From positions 337,999-401,998 of the forward strand of contig NZ_JAPZVP010000002.1 of the NCBI RefSeq assembly GCF_027622875.1: a stretch of DNA of 64,000 nucleotides. Reading direction: 5' to 3'. Positions 24,421 to 32,795 of the stretch are shown in pieces. This DNA comes from Glycomyces luteolus. Lineage in GTDB: Bacteria > Actinomycetota > Actinomycetes > Mycobacteriales > Micromonosporaceae. Within the stretch, counting starts at the first letter, position 1. Each line of letters starts with the position of its first letter. The notes under the pieces are model-generated. The model did no database searches and was not told the origin of the DNA. It saw only the letters and a list, made by a program, of their open reading frames with translations. The translations under genes were made by a program, and so were the position numbers.

Positions 24421-25062
24421 TCAGGCGGGCTCGGCTGACCCTTGGCCAGTCGAGGATTGAGCCGGGATTCTCCTTCGTGTCCTTCGCAGCGCAGCGGTGA
24501 GCATCGTTGCCGCGATGAGGGTCGCCGAGGGGAGCCATACCATGCTGGGGCGATTCACGGCTGATACAGGCTGCCACCGGGAACCACCGGAGCCGAGGAG
24601 CAGAAAATCCTTCCAACCAGCGGACGAATAACGTGCCACCAGGTCGCCGGGACGCACTGGATCGCCCGAGACGACTTCGATCGACTGAGGCCACGGTGCG
24701 GAGTTCTCGTCAGCGTCTACATAGCGGTAGGCAGACAGCTCGCAGGCACGGGCGATGCCGAACCCGAGCGGAGCGCGTTCGCAGTCGCCGACTTCGATCA
24801 CTTCGACCGTCTGCGGGTCCCGCGAACCGAAAGGCGCGCCGTAGGCGAGCCGGATCTCGATGGAGAGTCCCACCAGCGCCAACACGGCCAGCAGACAGAC
24901 GACATCGAGCGCTACATTGCGGGCGGTGATGACGGCCGATCGCTCGGCACCCTTGGATCGATAGGGCTCCGAGGGGATCAGAAAACGGAGCGCCACCATC
25001 ACAATGGCGACGACGAGGAATGCGAACACAAGGATCGCGGCGATGTTGATCAGCGAGGTCAT
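24421..25062 (-). CDS. Hypothetical membrane protein, three predicted helices
   Basis: A 213-residue protein not recognised by family. Hydrophobic segments lie at about 5-28, 48-70 and 178-195, the last followed by RRTRRR. Between the second and third is a roughly 100-residue domain with two cysteines (DCERAPLGFG and ARACEL), probably on the outside of the membrane where they could form a disulfide. The ATG overlaps the TGA of the upstream YhhN-like gene (ATGA), so the two are translationally coupled. It borders the repeat island, and its base composition is slightly lower in G and C than most of the window. Confidence 0.75.
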   Translation of the reverse strand: MTSLINIAAILVFAFLVVAIVMVALRFLIPSEPYRSKGAERSAVITARNVALDVVCLLAVLALVGLSIEIRLAYGAPFGSRDPQTVEVIEVGDCERAPLGFGIARACELSAYRYVDADENSAPWPQSIEVVSGDPVRPGDLVARYSSAGWKDFLLLGSGGSRWQPVSAVNRPSMVWLPSATLIAATMLTAALRRTRRRIPAQSSTGQGSAEPA

Positions 25063-25745
25063 TCAGGAGCCTTGGCGGGCAGGGCCTTGATGGTGCCGAG
25101 GGTCAGGAGCAATTGGGCTGCCGCGTAAGCGGCCATCACCGCTTGGTCCTGGAAGGCGAAGTCGATTCCCGCTACGCCCAGACCCAGGACGAGGTCGGAG
25201 GCGACGAAGAGGAGTCCTCCGGCGGCGGCGAGACGGTTGACGCCGACTGCTTCCGCAGCCATCGCGACCAGCAGCAGGCTGTAGACCGCGACCGGCACCG
25301 CCAGGTCTCCGAGTCGCGGCCACAGGATGATGTTGGCGCCCAACCAGACCGCCAGATAACAGCCCGGCGCGACGAAGCGGCGACGCAGCGGCAGCCCGCC
25401 CAGGCGGACGAAGACCGCGAAGTACGTGATCTGCATGAGGCCGAACAAGCCCATGCCCCACAGGAAAGCGGACGTGCCGTCCACCAGCAGCGCGATATCG
25501 GCCGCGCACGCCAAGAGCAGGCCGATGCCGAACAGGCGGGCCGGGCGCATGCCGGGCGGGGTCGAGACGATGAGGTGGCCCAGCAGCAGAAGCGCCAGCG
25601 CGGGCTTGCTCGCCCAGCGGAGGGCGTCCGCGCCGAAGGTGATCGCGGAGAGGTCGGCGGCGATGGCGACCGTGAAGGCCCGCAGCCAGAAACGCGCGGG
25701 CACACGGACCAAGGCTGAGCGGATCAAGAGGAGGGGAGGGCTCAT
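25059..25745 (-). CDS. YhhN/TMEM86-family membrane protein (lysoplasmalogenase-like)
   Basis: A 228-residue integral membrane protein with about eight hydrophobic helices, of the YhhN/TMEM86 family. Eukaryotic TMEM86B cleaves the vinyl-ether bond of lysoplasmalogens; the bacterial role is less clear. Family residues are present: SKPALALLLL, ACAADIALL (the conserved Asp in a helix) and LFVASDLVLG with the second conserved Asp. The ATG at 25745 has TAGGCT about 9 nt upstream. It is the first gene of a two-gene unit with the hypothetical membrane protein and is divergent from a methyltransferase gene. Confidence 0.88.
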   Translation of the reverse strand: MSPPLLLIRSALVRVPARFWLRAFTVAIAADLSAITFGADALRWASKPALALLLLGHLIVSTPPGMRPARLFGIGLLLACAADIALLVDGTSAFLWGMGLFGLMQITYFAVFVRLGGLPLRRRFVAPGCYLAVWLGANIILWPRLGDLAVPVAVYSLLLVAMAAEAVGVNRLAAAGGLLFVASDLVLGLGVAGIDFAFQDQAVMAAYAAAQLLLTLGTIKALPAKAPE

Positions 25746-25868
25746 GGGTGCCGGAGCCTATCAGAAGCCGAGTGGGCCACGTCTCAGTCGTGGGTCGTCG
25801 GAAAAACCGCTGGCGATCGGCGGCGTGATCGGCGATGCTGGCGCCGATGAGATATGGAAGTCGCTCCA

Positions 25869-26711
25869 ATGACCACTGACGCCGCCGGATGGGAATGGGA
25901 CGAGACCCTCTTCGCCGGCAGCGCCGCCCACTACAGTGTCGGCCGGATGCCCTATCCGACCGCGCTCGTTGCCGCCGTGCGCGAAGCGCTTGGCCTCGAC
26001 GGCACCGGTCGGCTGCTCGACGTCGGCTGCGGCCCCGGCTCGCTGACGCTCATGCTCGCTCCGCTCTTCGCCTCCACTGTGGGGGTCGATCCGGACGCGG
26101 GCATGATCGCCGAGGCCGCTCGGCGGGCCGAGGAAGCCGGACTCACGGATATCGAATGGCGGCAGTCGCGTGCCGAAGCACTGCCTGATGACCTGGGCGT
26201 CTTCCAGGTCGTCGCCTTCGCGCAGTCCTTCCACTGGATGGACCGCCTGCTCGTGGCCGACAGCGTCCGCAAGTTGCTCGACCCCGACGGCTACTGGATC
26301 CACGTCGGCGCCACCACCCATCGAGGCGCGGACGACACCGCGTCGCTCCCGCATCCCGCCCCGCCCTGGGGCCGCATCAGCGAACTGGTCGCGGCCTACC
26401 TCGGGCCGGTTCGCCGTGCAGGGCAGGGCTTTCTGCCGGACGGCACGGTGGGCGGCGAAGAGGACGTCATGCGGCAGGCCGGGTACACCAAGGTGACCCG
26501 CATCCAGGTCGACGACGGCCGGATCTTCGACCGGAGCGTCGACTCGATCGTCTCTGCGGTGTTCTCGCTGTCCAGTTCAGCGCCGCACCTGTTCGGGGAA
26601 CGCCTGCCCGCCTTCGAGATCGAACTCCGTGACCTGCTGGCCGACGCGGCCCCCGACGGGCGTTTCTCGGAGCGCGAGGTGTCCACCGGAGTCGTCATCT
26701 GGCGGCCCTGA
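25869..26711 (+). CDS. Class I SAM-dependent methyltransferase
   Basis: A 280-residue methyltransferase with the Rossmann-like SAM fold. Motif I is LLDVGCGPGSLT, the acidic ribose-binding end of strand 2 is GVDPDAGMI, and a typical QSFHWMDRLL stretch follows motif IV, as in the UbiE/Coq5-like and TrmA-unrelated family that carries ETLFAGSAAHYSVGR at the N-terminus. ATG at 25869 is preferred to ATG at 25854 because GGAAG lies about 8 nt upstream. The substrate is unknown. It is convergent with a histidine phosphatase, with 17 nt between the stops. Confidence 0.87.
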   Translation: MTTDAAGWEWDETLFAGSAAHYSVGRMPYPTALVAAVREALGLDGTGRLLDVGCGPGSLTLMLAPLFASTVGVDPDAGMIAEAARRAEEAGLTDIEWRQSRAEALPDDLGVFQVVAFAQSFHWMDRLLVADSVRKLLDPDGYWIHVGATTHRGADDTASLPHPAPPWGRISELVAAYLGPVRRAGQGFLPDGTVGGEEDVMRQAGYTKVTRIQVDDGRIFDRSVDSIVSAVFSLSSSAPHLFGERLPAFEIELRDLLADAAPDGRFSEREVSTGVVIWRP

Positions 26712-26728
26712 AGCGCCGTGCGCGGCGG

Positions 26729-27322
26729 CTATTCGCCGTTCGCGGCCGCTGCGGTGAGGTTCCAGAGCGTGATCGCGTGGCGCCCGTGCTCGTAGCCGAG
26801 GGCGGCGATCGAGGCGGTGTCGATCTTGAAGTCGCGGCCGTCGCGTGGCGGGCGGCCGAGCCAGCGGGCCGCCGCGACGCGGAGGCTGTGGCCGTGTGCG
26901 ATGAACGCGACGTCGCCGCGTTCGAGCAGCGGTTCGGCCTCGGTGAGCGCGCGGTCGAGGCGGGCGGCGACCTCCTCGGCCGATTCGCCGCCGGGGCCTT
27001 TGCCGCCGTCGGTCCAGAGCGACCAGCCCGGGTCGTCGGCCTCGATCTCCTCGCTGGTGCGGCCCTCGTAGTCGCCGTAGCCCCATTCGGCCAGGTCCGG
27101 GAGGACTGCGGTGACCGCGAGGCCCGCCAGGTCCGCGGTGATGAGGGCCCGCTTGCGCGGGCTCGACCAGACCGCGGTGAACTCGCGTCCGGCGAGCAGC
27201 GGTGCGAGCGCCTTCGCTTGGGACACACCGTTCTCGGTGAGTTCGAGGTCGGTCACGGACGTATGCTGGCCCGACGCCGACCAGGTGGTCTCGCCGTGGC
27301 GGATGAGCACGATCTCTCCCAT
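26729..27322 (-). CDS. Histidine phosphatase (phosphoglycerate-mutase-like)
   Basis: A 197-residue protein of the histidine phosphatase superfamily. The catalytic RHG box is at residues 8-10 in IVLIRHGETTWS. The second arginine is in SSPRKRALITA, the acid/base Glu in EWGYGDYEGRT, and the second catalytic His in FIAHGHSLRVAAARWLG. Relatives dephosphorylate small acid-phosphate substrates or sugar phosphates; substrate unknown. The ATG at 27322 sits 7 nt after TAAGGT (complement of 27330-27335), supporting a leaderless start. An open frame reaches further upstream but lacks similarity. It lies 44 nt downstream of egtD. Confidence 0.9.
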   Translation of the reverse strand: MGEIVLIRHGETTWSASGQHTSVTDLELTENGVSQAKALAPLLAGREFTAVWSSPRKRALITADLAGLAVTAVLPDLAEWGYGDYEGRTSEEIEADDPGWSLWTDGGKGPGGESAEEVAARLDRALTEAEPLLERGDVAFIAHGHSLRVAAARWLGRPPRDGRDFKIDTASIAALGYEHGRHAITLWNLTAAAANGE

Positions 27323-27366
27323 GCCGACCACCTTAATCCGGCGGCGCCGGGGGCACTCCTGGCGCG

Positions 27367-28347
27367 TCAGATCGCCTGGGCGAGGAACACGCCCATGTAG
27401 TCGTGCTCGTCGGTCCAGCAGCGGGTGGTCTCGAAACCGGTGGCCTGGAGCTGGTTCTCGAGTTCGCCGCGGACGAACTTGGTGGAGATGCCGGTGTGGA
27501 TCTCCTCGCCGACCCTGAACGAGACGTCGATCGCGAGCGCCGCGAGGTCCACCTTCATCGGCTTCATGGCGCGGAGGCGCATGTCGATGGTGGCGGTGTC
27601 GTTGTCCCACAAGGCGATGTGCTCGAAGTTATCGGGTTCGAAGTCGGCGTCGAGGCGGTGGTTGAGGACGTACAGGACGTGCCGGTTGAATTCGGCCGTC
27701 ACCCCGGCCGCGTCGTTGTAGGCCGCGAGGATCACGTCCGGGTCCTTCACGAGGTCCGCGCCGAGCAGGAACCAGTCGCCGGGGCGGAGGGCCTCGCGCA
27801 GGTCGCGCAGGAACTGGCTGCGCTCCATGCCGGAGAAGTTCCCGAAGGTGCCGCCGAGGAACGCGACGAGCCGCGTGTCGTGGTGGTCGGGCAGCTGCGA
27901 GAGGTGGCGGGTGAAGTCGCCGACGATCCCGCCGAGGTAGGCGTCCGGGTAGGCCGCGGAGAGCTCCAGCAGCACATCCCGGACCTCGCCTTCGGCCACG
28001 TCGAAAGGCCAGAACGCGTCGAGGCGCCCCGCTGCGGTGAGCGCGCCGAGCAGCGGCCGGATCTTCTCGGCCCGGCCCGCGCCGAGCTCGATCACCGAGA
28101 CCGGGTCGGTGCCGAGCGCGACCGCGATCTCCCCGGCCCGGTCGTGGAGGATCGCCCGCTCGCTGCGGGTCTGGTAGTACTCCGGCTGGCGGGTGAGCTC
28201 GGCGAAGAGGGTGGAGCCGCGGCCGTCGTAGTGCAGGCGCATCGGCAGGTACTTGGGGTGCGAGGTCAGGCCGCGCCGGACATCGAGGCGGAGCGACGCG
28301 TCGAGGTCGGACTCGTCGAGGCAGATCCGCAGTTCGGGAGCAGGCAC
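27367..28347 (-). CDS. egtD: L-histidine N-alpha-methyltransferase EgtD (ergothioneine biosynthesis)
   Basis: Trimethylates histidine to hercynine with SAM, the first step to ergothioneine. The 326-residue protein has the family hallmarks: HYDGRGSTLFAELTRQPEYY (substrate-binding Tyr region), VIELGAGRAEKIRPLL (SAM motif I), FLGGTFGNF, and a C-terminal THIST-like segment (IHTGISTKF) ending near DYMGVFLA. GTG at 28347 is favoured by TAAGAT ending 6 nt upstream (leaderless). The other ergothioneine genes (egtA, egtB, egtC, egtE) are not in this window; the neighbours are a phosphatase and a PfkB kinase. Confidence 0.95.
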   Translation of the reverse strand: MPAPELRICLDESDLDASLRLDVRRGLTSHPKYLPMRLHYDGRGSTLFAELTRQPEYYQTRSERAILHDRAGEIAVALGTDPVSVIELGAGRAEKIRPLLGALTAAGRLDAFWPFDVAEGEVRDVLLELSAAYPDAYLGGIVGDFTRHLSQLPDHHDTRLVAFLGGTFGNFSGMERSQFLRDLREALRPGDWFLLGADLVKDPDVILAAYNDAAGVTAEFNRHVLYVLNHRLDADFEPDNFEHIALWDNDTATIDMRLRAMKPMKVDLAALAIDVSFRVGEEIHTGISTKFVRGELENQLQATGFETTRCWTDEHDYMGVFLAQAI

Positions 28348-28400
28348 ACCACGATCTTATGTCGACTCGGGGCGTGTTTCGCCTCAGTGAACGACGGGCG

Positions 28401-29297
28401 TCACGGCGCGCCGGGGACCGTGCAGGCCTGAGCGGCGACCTGGCTCGCGTAGCGCAGGGCCGCGGCGACCACGGCCTGGTTGCCCCAGGCGGGGAGGCGG
28501 TCGAGGCGCATCCAGCCCGCGGAGGTGAGCCAGCCGAGGAGCCCGGAGGTGAACGCGTCGCCCGCGCCGATCGTGTCCGCGACGTCCACGGGCACGGCCG
28601 TCATCTCGGTGACGTGGTTGCGGTGGAACGCCACCGACCCGGCGTCGCCGAGGGTCACGACCACCAGGTCGGGGCCCGCTTCGAGCCATTTGCGGGCGAT
28701 CTCGTCGACGGCGGTGCCCGGGTAGAGCCGGCCCAGGTCGCGCTCCGAGACGCGCACGAGGTTGGCGAGGCCGACCAGGCGCTCGGTGCGTTCGACCACT
28801 TTCGCGCGGTCGCCCATGGCGCCGAGGCGGATGTTCGGGTCGAACGTGATCGGGACGGCGCGGCGGGCGCGGTTCACCCAGTGCTCGATGGCGCGGGCGG
28901 AGGGCTCGATGTAGGCGGCGAGAGACCCGAAGTGAATGAGGTCGATCTGGGCCGGGTCGGGATTCGGCAGGGCCCGGCCCTCCCAGGCGAAGTCGGCGGC
29001 CCCGGTCGTCCAGTAGTCGTGTTCGGCGCTGCCGTCCTCGTGGACGATCGCGAGGCCGAGGGTGGAGGGCAGGTCGGTGCGGAGCAGCCAGTCGCGGCGG
29101 ACGCCTGCGGCGATGTGGCGGCGCCAGATCTGGCGGCCGAAGTGATCGCCGCCGACGGCCCCGACGAGCGCGGTCGGGATGCCGCGCCGCGCGAGCGAGA
29201 CGGCGGTGTTCGCCGGGCCGCCGCCGCAGGTCGGGCGGAGCTGGCCGCCGGGGGCTGGGACGAGGTCGATGAGGTTCTCGCCTGCCACGAGGATCAA
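28401..29297 (-). CDS. PfkB-family carbohydrate kinase (fructokinase-like)
   Basis: A 298-residue ribokinase-fold kinase. The N-terminal MILVAGENLIDLVP and CGGGPANTAVSLARRGIP provide the sugar-binding GG motif. The C-terminal PfkB signature is DTIGAGDAFTSGLL with the catalytic Asp. Sequence features are closest to bacterial fructokinases, but other sugars are possible. The start is TTG, supported by AAGGAG 6 nt upstream, in the region complementary to about 29304-29309. It stands alone, with egtD downstream and the DUF4245 gene divergent, and it has no sugar transporter beside it. Confidence 0.9.
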   Translation of the reverse strand: MILVAGENLIDLVPAPGGQLRPTCGGGPANTAVSLARRGIPTALVGAVGGDHFGRQIWRRHIAAGVRRDWLLRTDLPSTLGLAIVHEDGSAEHDYWTTGAADFAWEGRALPNPDPAQIDLIHFGSLAAYIEPSARAIEHWVNRARRAVPITFDPNIRLGAMGDRAKVVERTERLVGLANLVRVSERDLGRLYPGTAVDEIARKWLEAGPDLVVVTLGDAGSVAFHRNHVTEMTAVPVDVADTIGAGDAFTSGLLGWLTSAGWMRLDRLPAWGNQAVVAAALRYASQVAAQACTVPGAP

Positions 29298-29534
29298 CGG
29301 GGGCTCCTTCCGTCGGGCGCGGTTGCCGCTGCGGAGAGGGTATTGCAGGGGTCAGGCGGGGCGGAAGTCGGATTCGCGTCGTGGTGGGCGGGCGCGTCCG
29401 GGTCGTGTCGGGATCGGGTGGCGCCGGGTCGCTGGCGTGCGGCGCAGGTCGAGGTCCGATCGCGGCGGGCCTCGTGCGCCACGCCGGGGCGGGGCGGTGC
29501 GCCGGGCGGTGGGGCGGTCGTTCAGGATGGGGTC

Positions 29535-30158
29535 ATGTCCACCGAAGAGGTCAAGGTCGAAGCCGAGGTTGAAGACGGCGCCGCCGCGGCTGCGGCCGAG
29601 CGCGGCCCTGCCGATGCCGCCGCCGCGAACGCCGACGCGGCCAGGTCCGCGCGCCCGAAGCAGCGGCGGATGCGCGACATGGCGATGTCGATGGCGGTGC
29701 TGCTGGTGCCGATCGGCCTGTTCTACGTCGGCTGGGAGTGGGTGGCCTCGGACCGGCAGGTCAGCGTGGTCGACACGACCGAGAACCACTCGACCGCGGC
29801 GAGCCTCGGCCTGGCCGCGATCGAGCCTGAGCTCTCCGAGGAGTGGAAGGCGATCTCGACCGACCTCGCCGTCGACGGCGAGCAGGTCGTGCTCAGGACC
29901 GGCTACTACTCGCCCGATGGCCACGGCCTCCAGCTCTCGGAGACCAACGGCACGGCCGCCGACGTGAACGAGGACCTCACGGGCGCCGGCACCCCGGTCG
30001 AGGCGGCCGGGATCGAATGGGCCGCATACGAATCGGATGACAGCGAGACCTGGGTCGCCGAGATCGGCGGCGAGACCGTCGTCCTCAGCGCGGAAGCCGA
30101 CGGCGCCGGCGAGCTCCCGGAGCTCGCCGAAGGCGTGGCGGCAGCCGCGGGCGCTTAG
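29535..30158 (+). CDS. DUF4245-like single-pass membrane protein
   Basis: A 207-residue protein: a 50-residue Ala/Glu-rich cytoplasmic start, a basic KQRRMRD patch, one helix at about 52-72 (MAMSMAVLLVPIGLFYVGWEWVA region), and a 135-residue outer domain. The order helix, VSVVDTTENHSTAASLGL, then VVLRTGYYSPDGHGLQL and WVAEIGGETVVLSAEADG fits the actinobacterial DUF4245 family, usually next to xseB. The function is unknown. The ATG at 29535 is the only start before the helix with a good distance. It converges with xseB, the stops being 4 nt apart in overlapping fashion. Confidence 0.85.
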   Translation: MSTEEVKVEAEVEDGAAAAAAERGPADAAAANADAARSARPKQRRMRDMAMSMAVLLVPIGLFYVGWEWVASDRQVSVVDTTENHSTAASLGLAAIEPELSEEWKAISTDLAVDGEQVVLRTGYYSPDGHGLQLSETNGTAADVNEDLTGAGTPVEAAGIEWAAYESDDSETWVAEIGGETVVLSAEADGAGELPELAEGVAAAAGA

Positions 30159-30364
30159 TCCTCGTCCGCGACTCCGGGTTCGGTCCGGGCCTTGAGCCTC
30201 GCCCTCGCGCCTTCGAGGTGCGACTGGCACAGGTCGGCGAGCTTCTCGCCCCGCTCCCAGAGCTGCAGCGACTCCTCGAGCGTGGCGCCGCCAGTCTCGA
30301 GCCGCTCGACCGTGGCCACGAGCTCGGCCCGCGCCTCCTCGTACGTCAGCTGTTCTTCGCTCAC
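30155..30364 (-). CDS. xseB: Exodeoxyribonuclease VII small subunit XseB
   Basis: The 69-residue small subunit of exonuclease VII, which partners XseA in degrading single-stranded DNA to oligonucleotides during repair. The family core LTYEEARAELVATVERLETG, then GATLEESLQLWERGEKLADLCQ is complete. Its GTG overlaps the TAG of xseA by one base (TAGTG), and a GGGAGGA Shine-Dalgarno lies inside the xseA 3' end, so the two are translationally coupled, which suits two parts of one complex. Its last bases overlap the end of the convergent DUF4245 gene by 4 nt. Confidence 0.94.
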   Translation of the reverse strand: MSEEQLTYEEARAELVATVERLETGGATLEESLQLWERGEKLADLCQSHLEGARARLKARTEPGVADED

Positions 30365-31656
30365 TACCCGTCCTCCCTTGTGTGCACGACCGCGGCCCGC
30401 AGCGATCCCGCCGCCAGCCGCACTTCGATGGCCTCTCCGGCGGCCGCCGCTTCCCGCAGCACCGCCCCCGACTCGGTGTCGGTGACGATCGCGTAGCCCC
30501 GGTCGAGTGTGGACTGCGGCGACAGCGTGCGCAGCCGCGCCCGCAGGTGCTCCAGATCGTCGGTCGACCGCTCGAGCCGCGAATCCACCCGCGACCGCAT
30601 CCGGTGCGTCAGGTTCGCGACCGCCTCGCTCCGCGTCTCGAGCATCGTCTCGGGTCTGGCCAGGACCGGGCGGGCTCGCATGGCCGCCAAGGCGTCCGAC
30701 TGGTGGGTCAGCATCGCGTTCAGCGCCTGCCGCAGCCGGGTGCGGCAGATGTTCAGTCCGCGCTGCTCCTCGGCGAGGTCGGGGACGACCTTCTTCCCGG
30801 CCTCGGTGGGGGTCGAGGCGCGCCAGTCGGCCACGTAGTCGAGGATCGGCGTATCCGGTTCGTGCCCGATCGCGGAGATCACGGGCGTCACGGCCTCGGC
30901 GACCGCGCGGCACAGCGTCTCGTCTGAGAACGGCAGCAGGTCCTCCATCGAACCGCCGCCGCGGGCGATCACGATGACCTCGATGTCGGGGTCCCGGTCG
31001 AGCTCGGCCAGCGCCGCGCACACTTCGGCGACCGCGCGCGGGCCCTGGACGGCGACCTCGCGGACCTCGAAGTCGGCGGCCGGGAGGCGCGCCTGGGCGT
31101 TTTTCAGCACGTCCCGCATCGCGTCGGAGGCGCGGCCGGTGATGAGCCCGATCCGGTAGGGCAGGAACGGGAGCGGCTTCTTGCGCTCGGCCGCGAACAG
31201 GCCCTCGGCGGCGAGCAGCTTCTTGAGGCGTTCGAGGCGGGCGAGGAGCTCGCCGAGCCCGACCTGCCGGATCTCGCGCACATGCAGCGAGAGCGAGCCG
31301 TTCTTGTCCCACCACTGGGCCTGGGCGCGGATGACGACCTGCGCGCCGTCGCGCAGCGGCGGGTCGCAGGCGGCGACGGCGCCGGTGAAGTCGACGACCC
31401 GCATCGAGACCTCGGCGGACGGGTCGCGCAGCGTCAGGTAGACGGTGCGGCCGCGGTGGCTGATCTCGGTGATCTGGCCCTCGGTCCACACCTCGCCGAG
31501 GCGGGCGAGCCAGTCGCCGATCTTCTTCGAGACCACCCTCAGCGGCCACGGGTTCTCGGCGCTCATCGGCGCGCCCGGGCCGGTGGCGGGTCCGGGGCGG
31601 CCAGGGTCACTGCGGCCGGCGGTGCTGCCGGTGGCGCTGCTCGCTGCGTCGGTCAC
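30364..31656 (-). CDS. xseA: Exodeoxyribonuclease VII large subunit XseA
   Basis: The 430-residue catalytic subunit of exonuclease VII. It has an OB-fold ssDNA-binding domain (about 40-135: WTEGQITEISHRGRTVYLTL), the catalytic domain with GLITGRASDAMRDVL and VIARGGGSMEDLLPFSDE, then GHEPDTPILDYVADWRASTPTEA, and a C-terminal coiled-coil region ending near LDRGYAIVTD. The first 30 residues are Gly/Pro/Ala-rich and unconserved, so ATG at 31566 would be possible. However, TAGTCT (complement of 31663-31668) lies 6 nt before the GTG at 31656, which favours that start as leaderless. It is divergent from ispH, as in other actinobacteria. Confidence 0.94.
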   Translation of the reverse strand: MTDAASSATGSTAGRSDPGRPGPATGPGAPMSAENPWPLRVVSKKIGDWLARLGEVWTEGQITEISHRGRTVYLTLRDPSAEVSMRVVDFTGAVAACDPPLRDGAQVVIRAQAQWWDKNGSLSLHVREIRQVGLGELLARLERLKKLLAAEGLFAAERKKPLPFLPYRIGLITGRASDAMRDVLKNAQARLPAADFEVREVAVQGPRAVAEVCAALAELDRDPDIEVIVIARGGGSMEDLLPFSDETLCRAVAEAVTPVISAIGHEPDTPILDYVADWRASTPTEAGKKVVPDLAEEQRGLNICRTRLRQALNAMLTHQSDALAAMRARPVLARPETMLETRSEAVANLTHRMRSRVDSRLERSTDDLEHLRARLRTLSPQSTLDRGYAIVTDTESGAVLREAAAAGEAIEVRLAAGSLRAAVVHTREDG

Positions 31657-31712
31657 GTGGCCAGACTAACTGCAGGGTGTGACGAAACCGGGCGGCCGGA
31701 TACCATCGAGGC

Positions 31713-32675
31713 GTGGCAGACCCGAAGCGAGTGTTGTTGGCCAAGCCGCGCGGGTACTGCGCGGGCGTGGACCGGGCCGTGGTGACCGTCGAGAAGGCGC
31801 TGGAGCTCTACGGCGCTCCGGTGTACGTGCGCAAGGAGATCGTGCACAACCGGCATGTCGTGGAGACGCTCGCCGGCAAGGGCGCGGTCTTCGTGGAGGA
31901 GAACGCGGAGGTGCCGCCGGGGTCGGTGGTGGTCTTCTCGGCGCACGGCGTGGCGCCCGAGGTGCACGACCAGGCCGCCGAGCGCGGCCTGAAGGCGATC
32001 GACGCGACCTGCCCCCTGGTGACCAAGGTGCACAAGGAGGCGCGGCGGTACGCGGAGGAGGACTTCGACATCCTGCTCATCGGCCATGACGGCCACGAGG
32101 AGGTCATCGGCACCTCCGGCGAGGCCCCCGAGCACATCCAGCTCGTCGACGGGCCGGACTCGGTCGACGGGATCACGATCCGCGACCCGGAGAAAGTGGT
32201 GTGGCTCTCGCAGACCACGCTTTCGGTCGACGAGACCATGGAGACCGTCGACCGGCTCAAGAAGCGCCTGCCGATGCTGCAGAACCCGCCGAGCGACGAC
32301 ATCTGCTACGCGACCCAGAACCGCCAGCAGGTGGTCAAGGACATCGCGGCGGACTGCGACGTCATGCTCGTGGTCGGGTCCAAGAACTCCTCGAACTCGG
32401 TGCGCCTGGTCGAGGTCGCCGTGCAGCACGGCGCGAAGACCGGGCACCTGATCGACTTCGCGCACGAGATCGACGAGGCCTGGCTGGAGGGCGCGTCCAC
32501 TGTGGGCTTGTCTTCGGGTGCCTCGGTGCCGGACAACCTGGTGCAGGACGTGCTCGCCCACTTGGCCGAGCGCGGTTTCACGAGCGTGGAGGAGTTCGAG
32601 CCGGTGACCGAGAAGATCGCCTTCTCCCTCCCGCGCGAACTCGCCAAGGACCTCAAGGCCGCCGGCCGCGCCTGA
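31713..32675 (+). CDS. ispH: 4-hydroxy-3-methylbut-2-enyl diphosphate reductase IspH (LytB)
   Basis: Last step of the non-mevalonate isoprenoid pathway, reducing HMBPP to IPP and DMAPP with a [4Fe-4S] cluster. The 320-residue protein has the three cluster cysteines: C16 (PRGYCAG), C100 (DATCPLV) and C198 (DDICYATQN). Substrate-binding H45 (VHNRHVV) and H78 (FSAHGV) and the KNSSNS loop are also present. GTG at 31713 has TACCAT at 31701-31706, 6 nt upstream, so it is leaderless. It diverges from xseA, the usual xseB-xseA/ispH arrangement of actinobacteria. Confidence 0.97.
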   Translation: MADPKRVLLAKPRGYCAGVDRAVVTVEKALELYGAPVYVRKEIVHNRHVVETLAGKGAVFVEENAEVPPGSVVVFSAHGVAPEVHDQAAERGLKAIDATCPLVTKVHKEARRYAEEDFDILLIGHDGHEEVIGTSGEAPEHIQLVDGPDSVDGITIRDPEKVVWLSQTTLSVDETMETVDRLKKRLPMLQNPPSDDICYATQNRQQVVKDIAADCDVMLVVGSKNSSNSVRLVEVAVQHGAKTGHLIDFAHEIDEAWLEGASTVGLSSGASVPDNLVQDVLAHLAERGFTSVEEFEPVTEKIAFSLPRELAKDLKAAGRA

Positions 32676-32795
32676 GTGCTCGCGCCCTCTTTCGGGTGAC
32701 ATTTCTCTTTACGACGGTAAGAACAGCGGTTTCCTGTCGGACCCGCGCGTCACGCTTGTGCAGGGGACGCCCCCCTGGGAGGGCGGGGGACTGCC

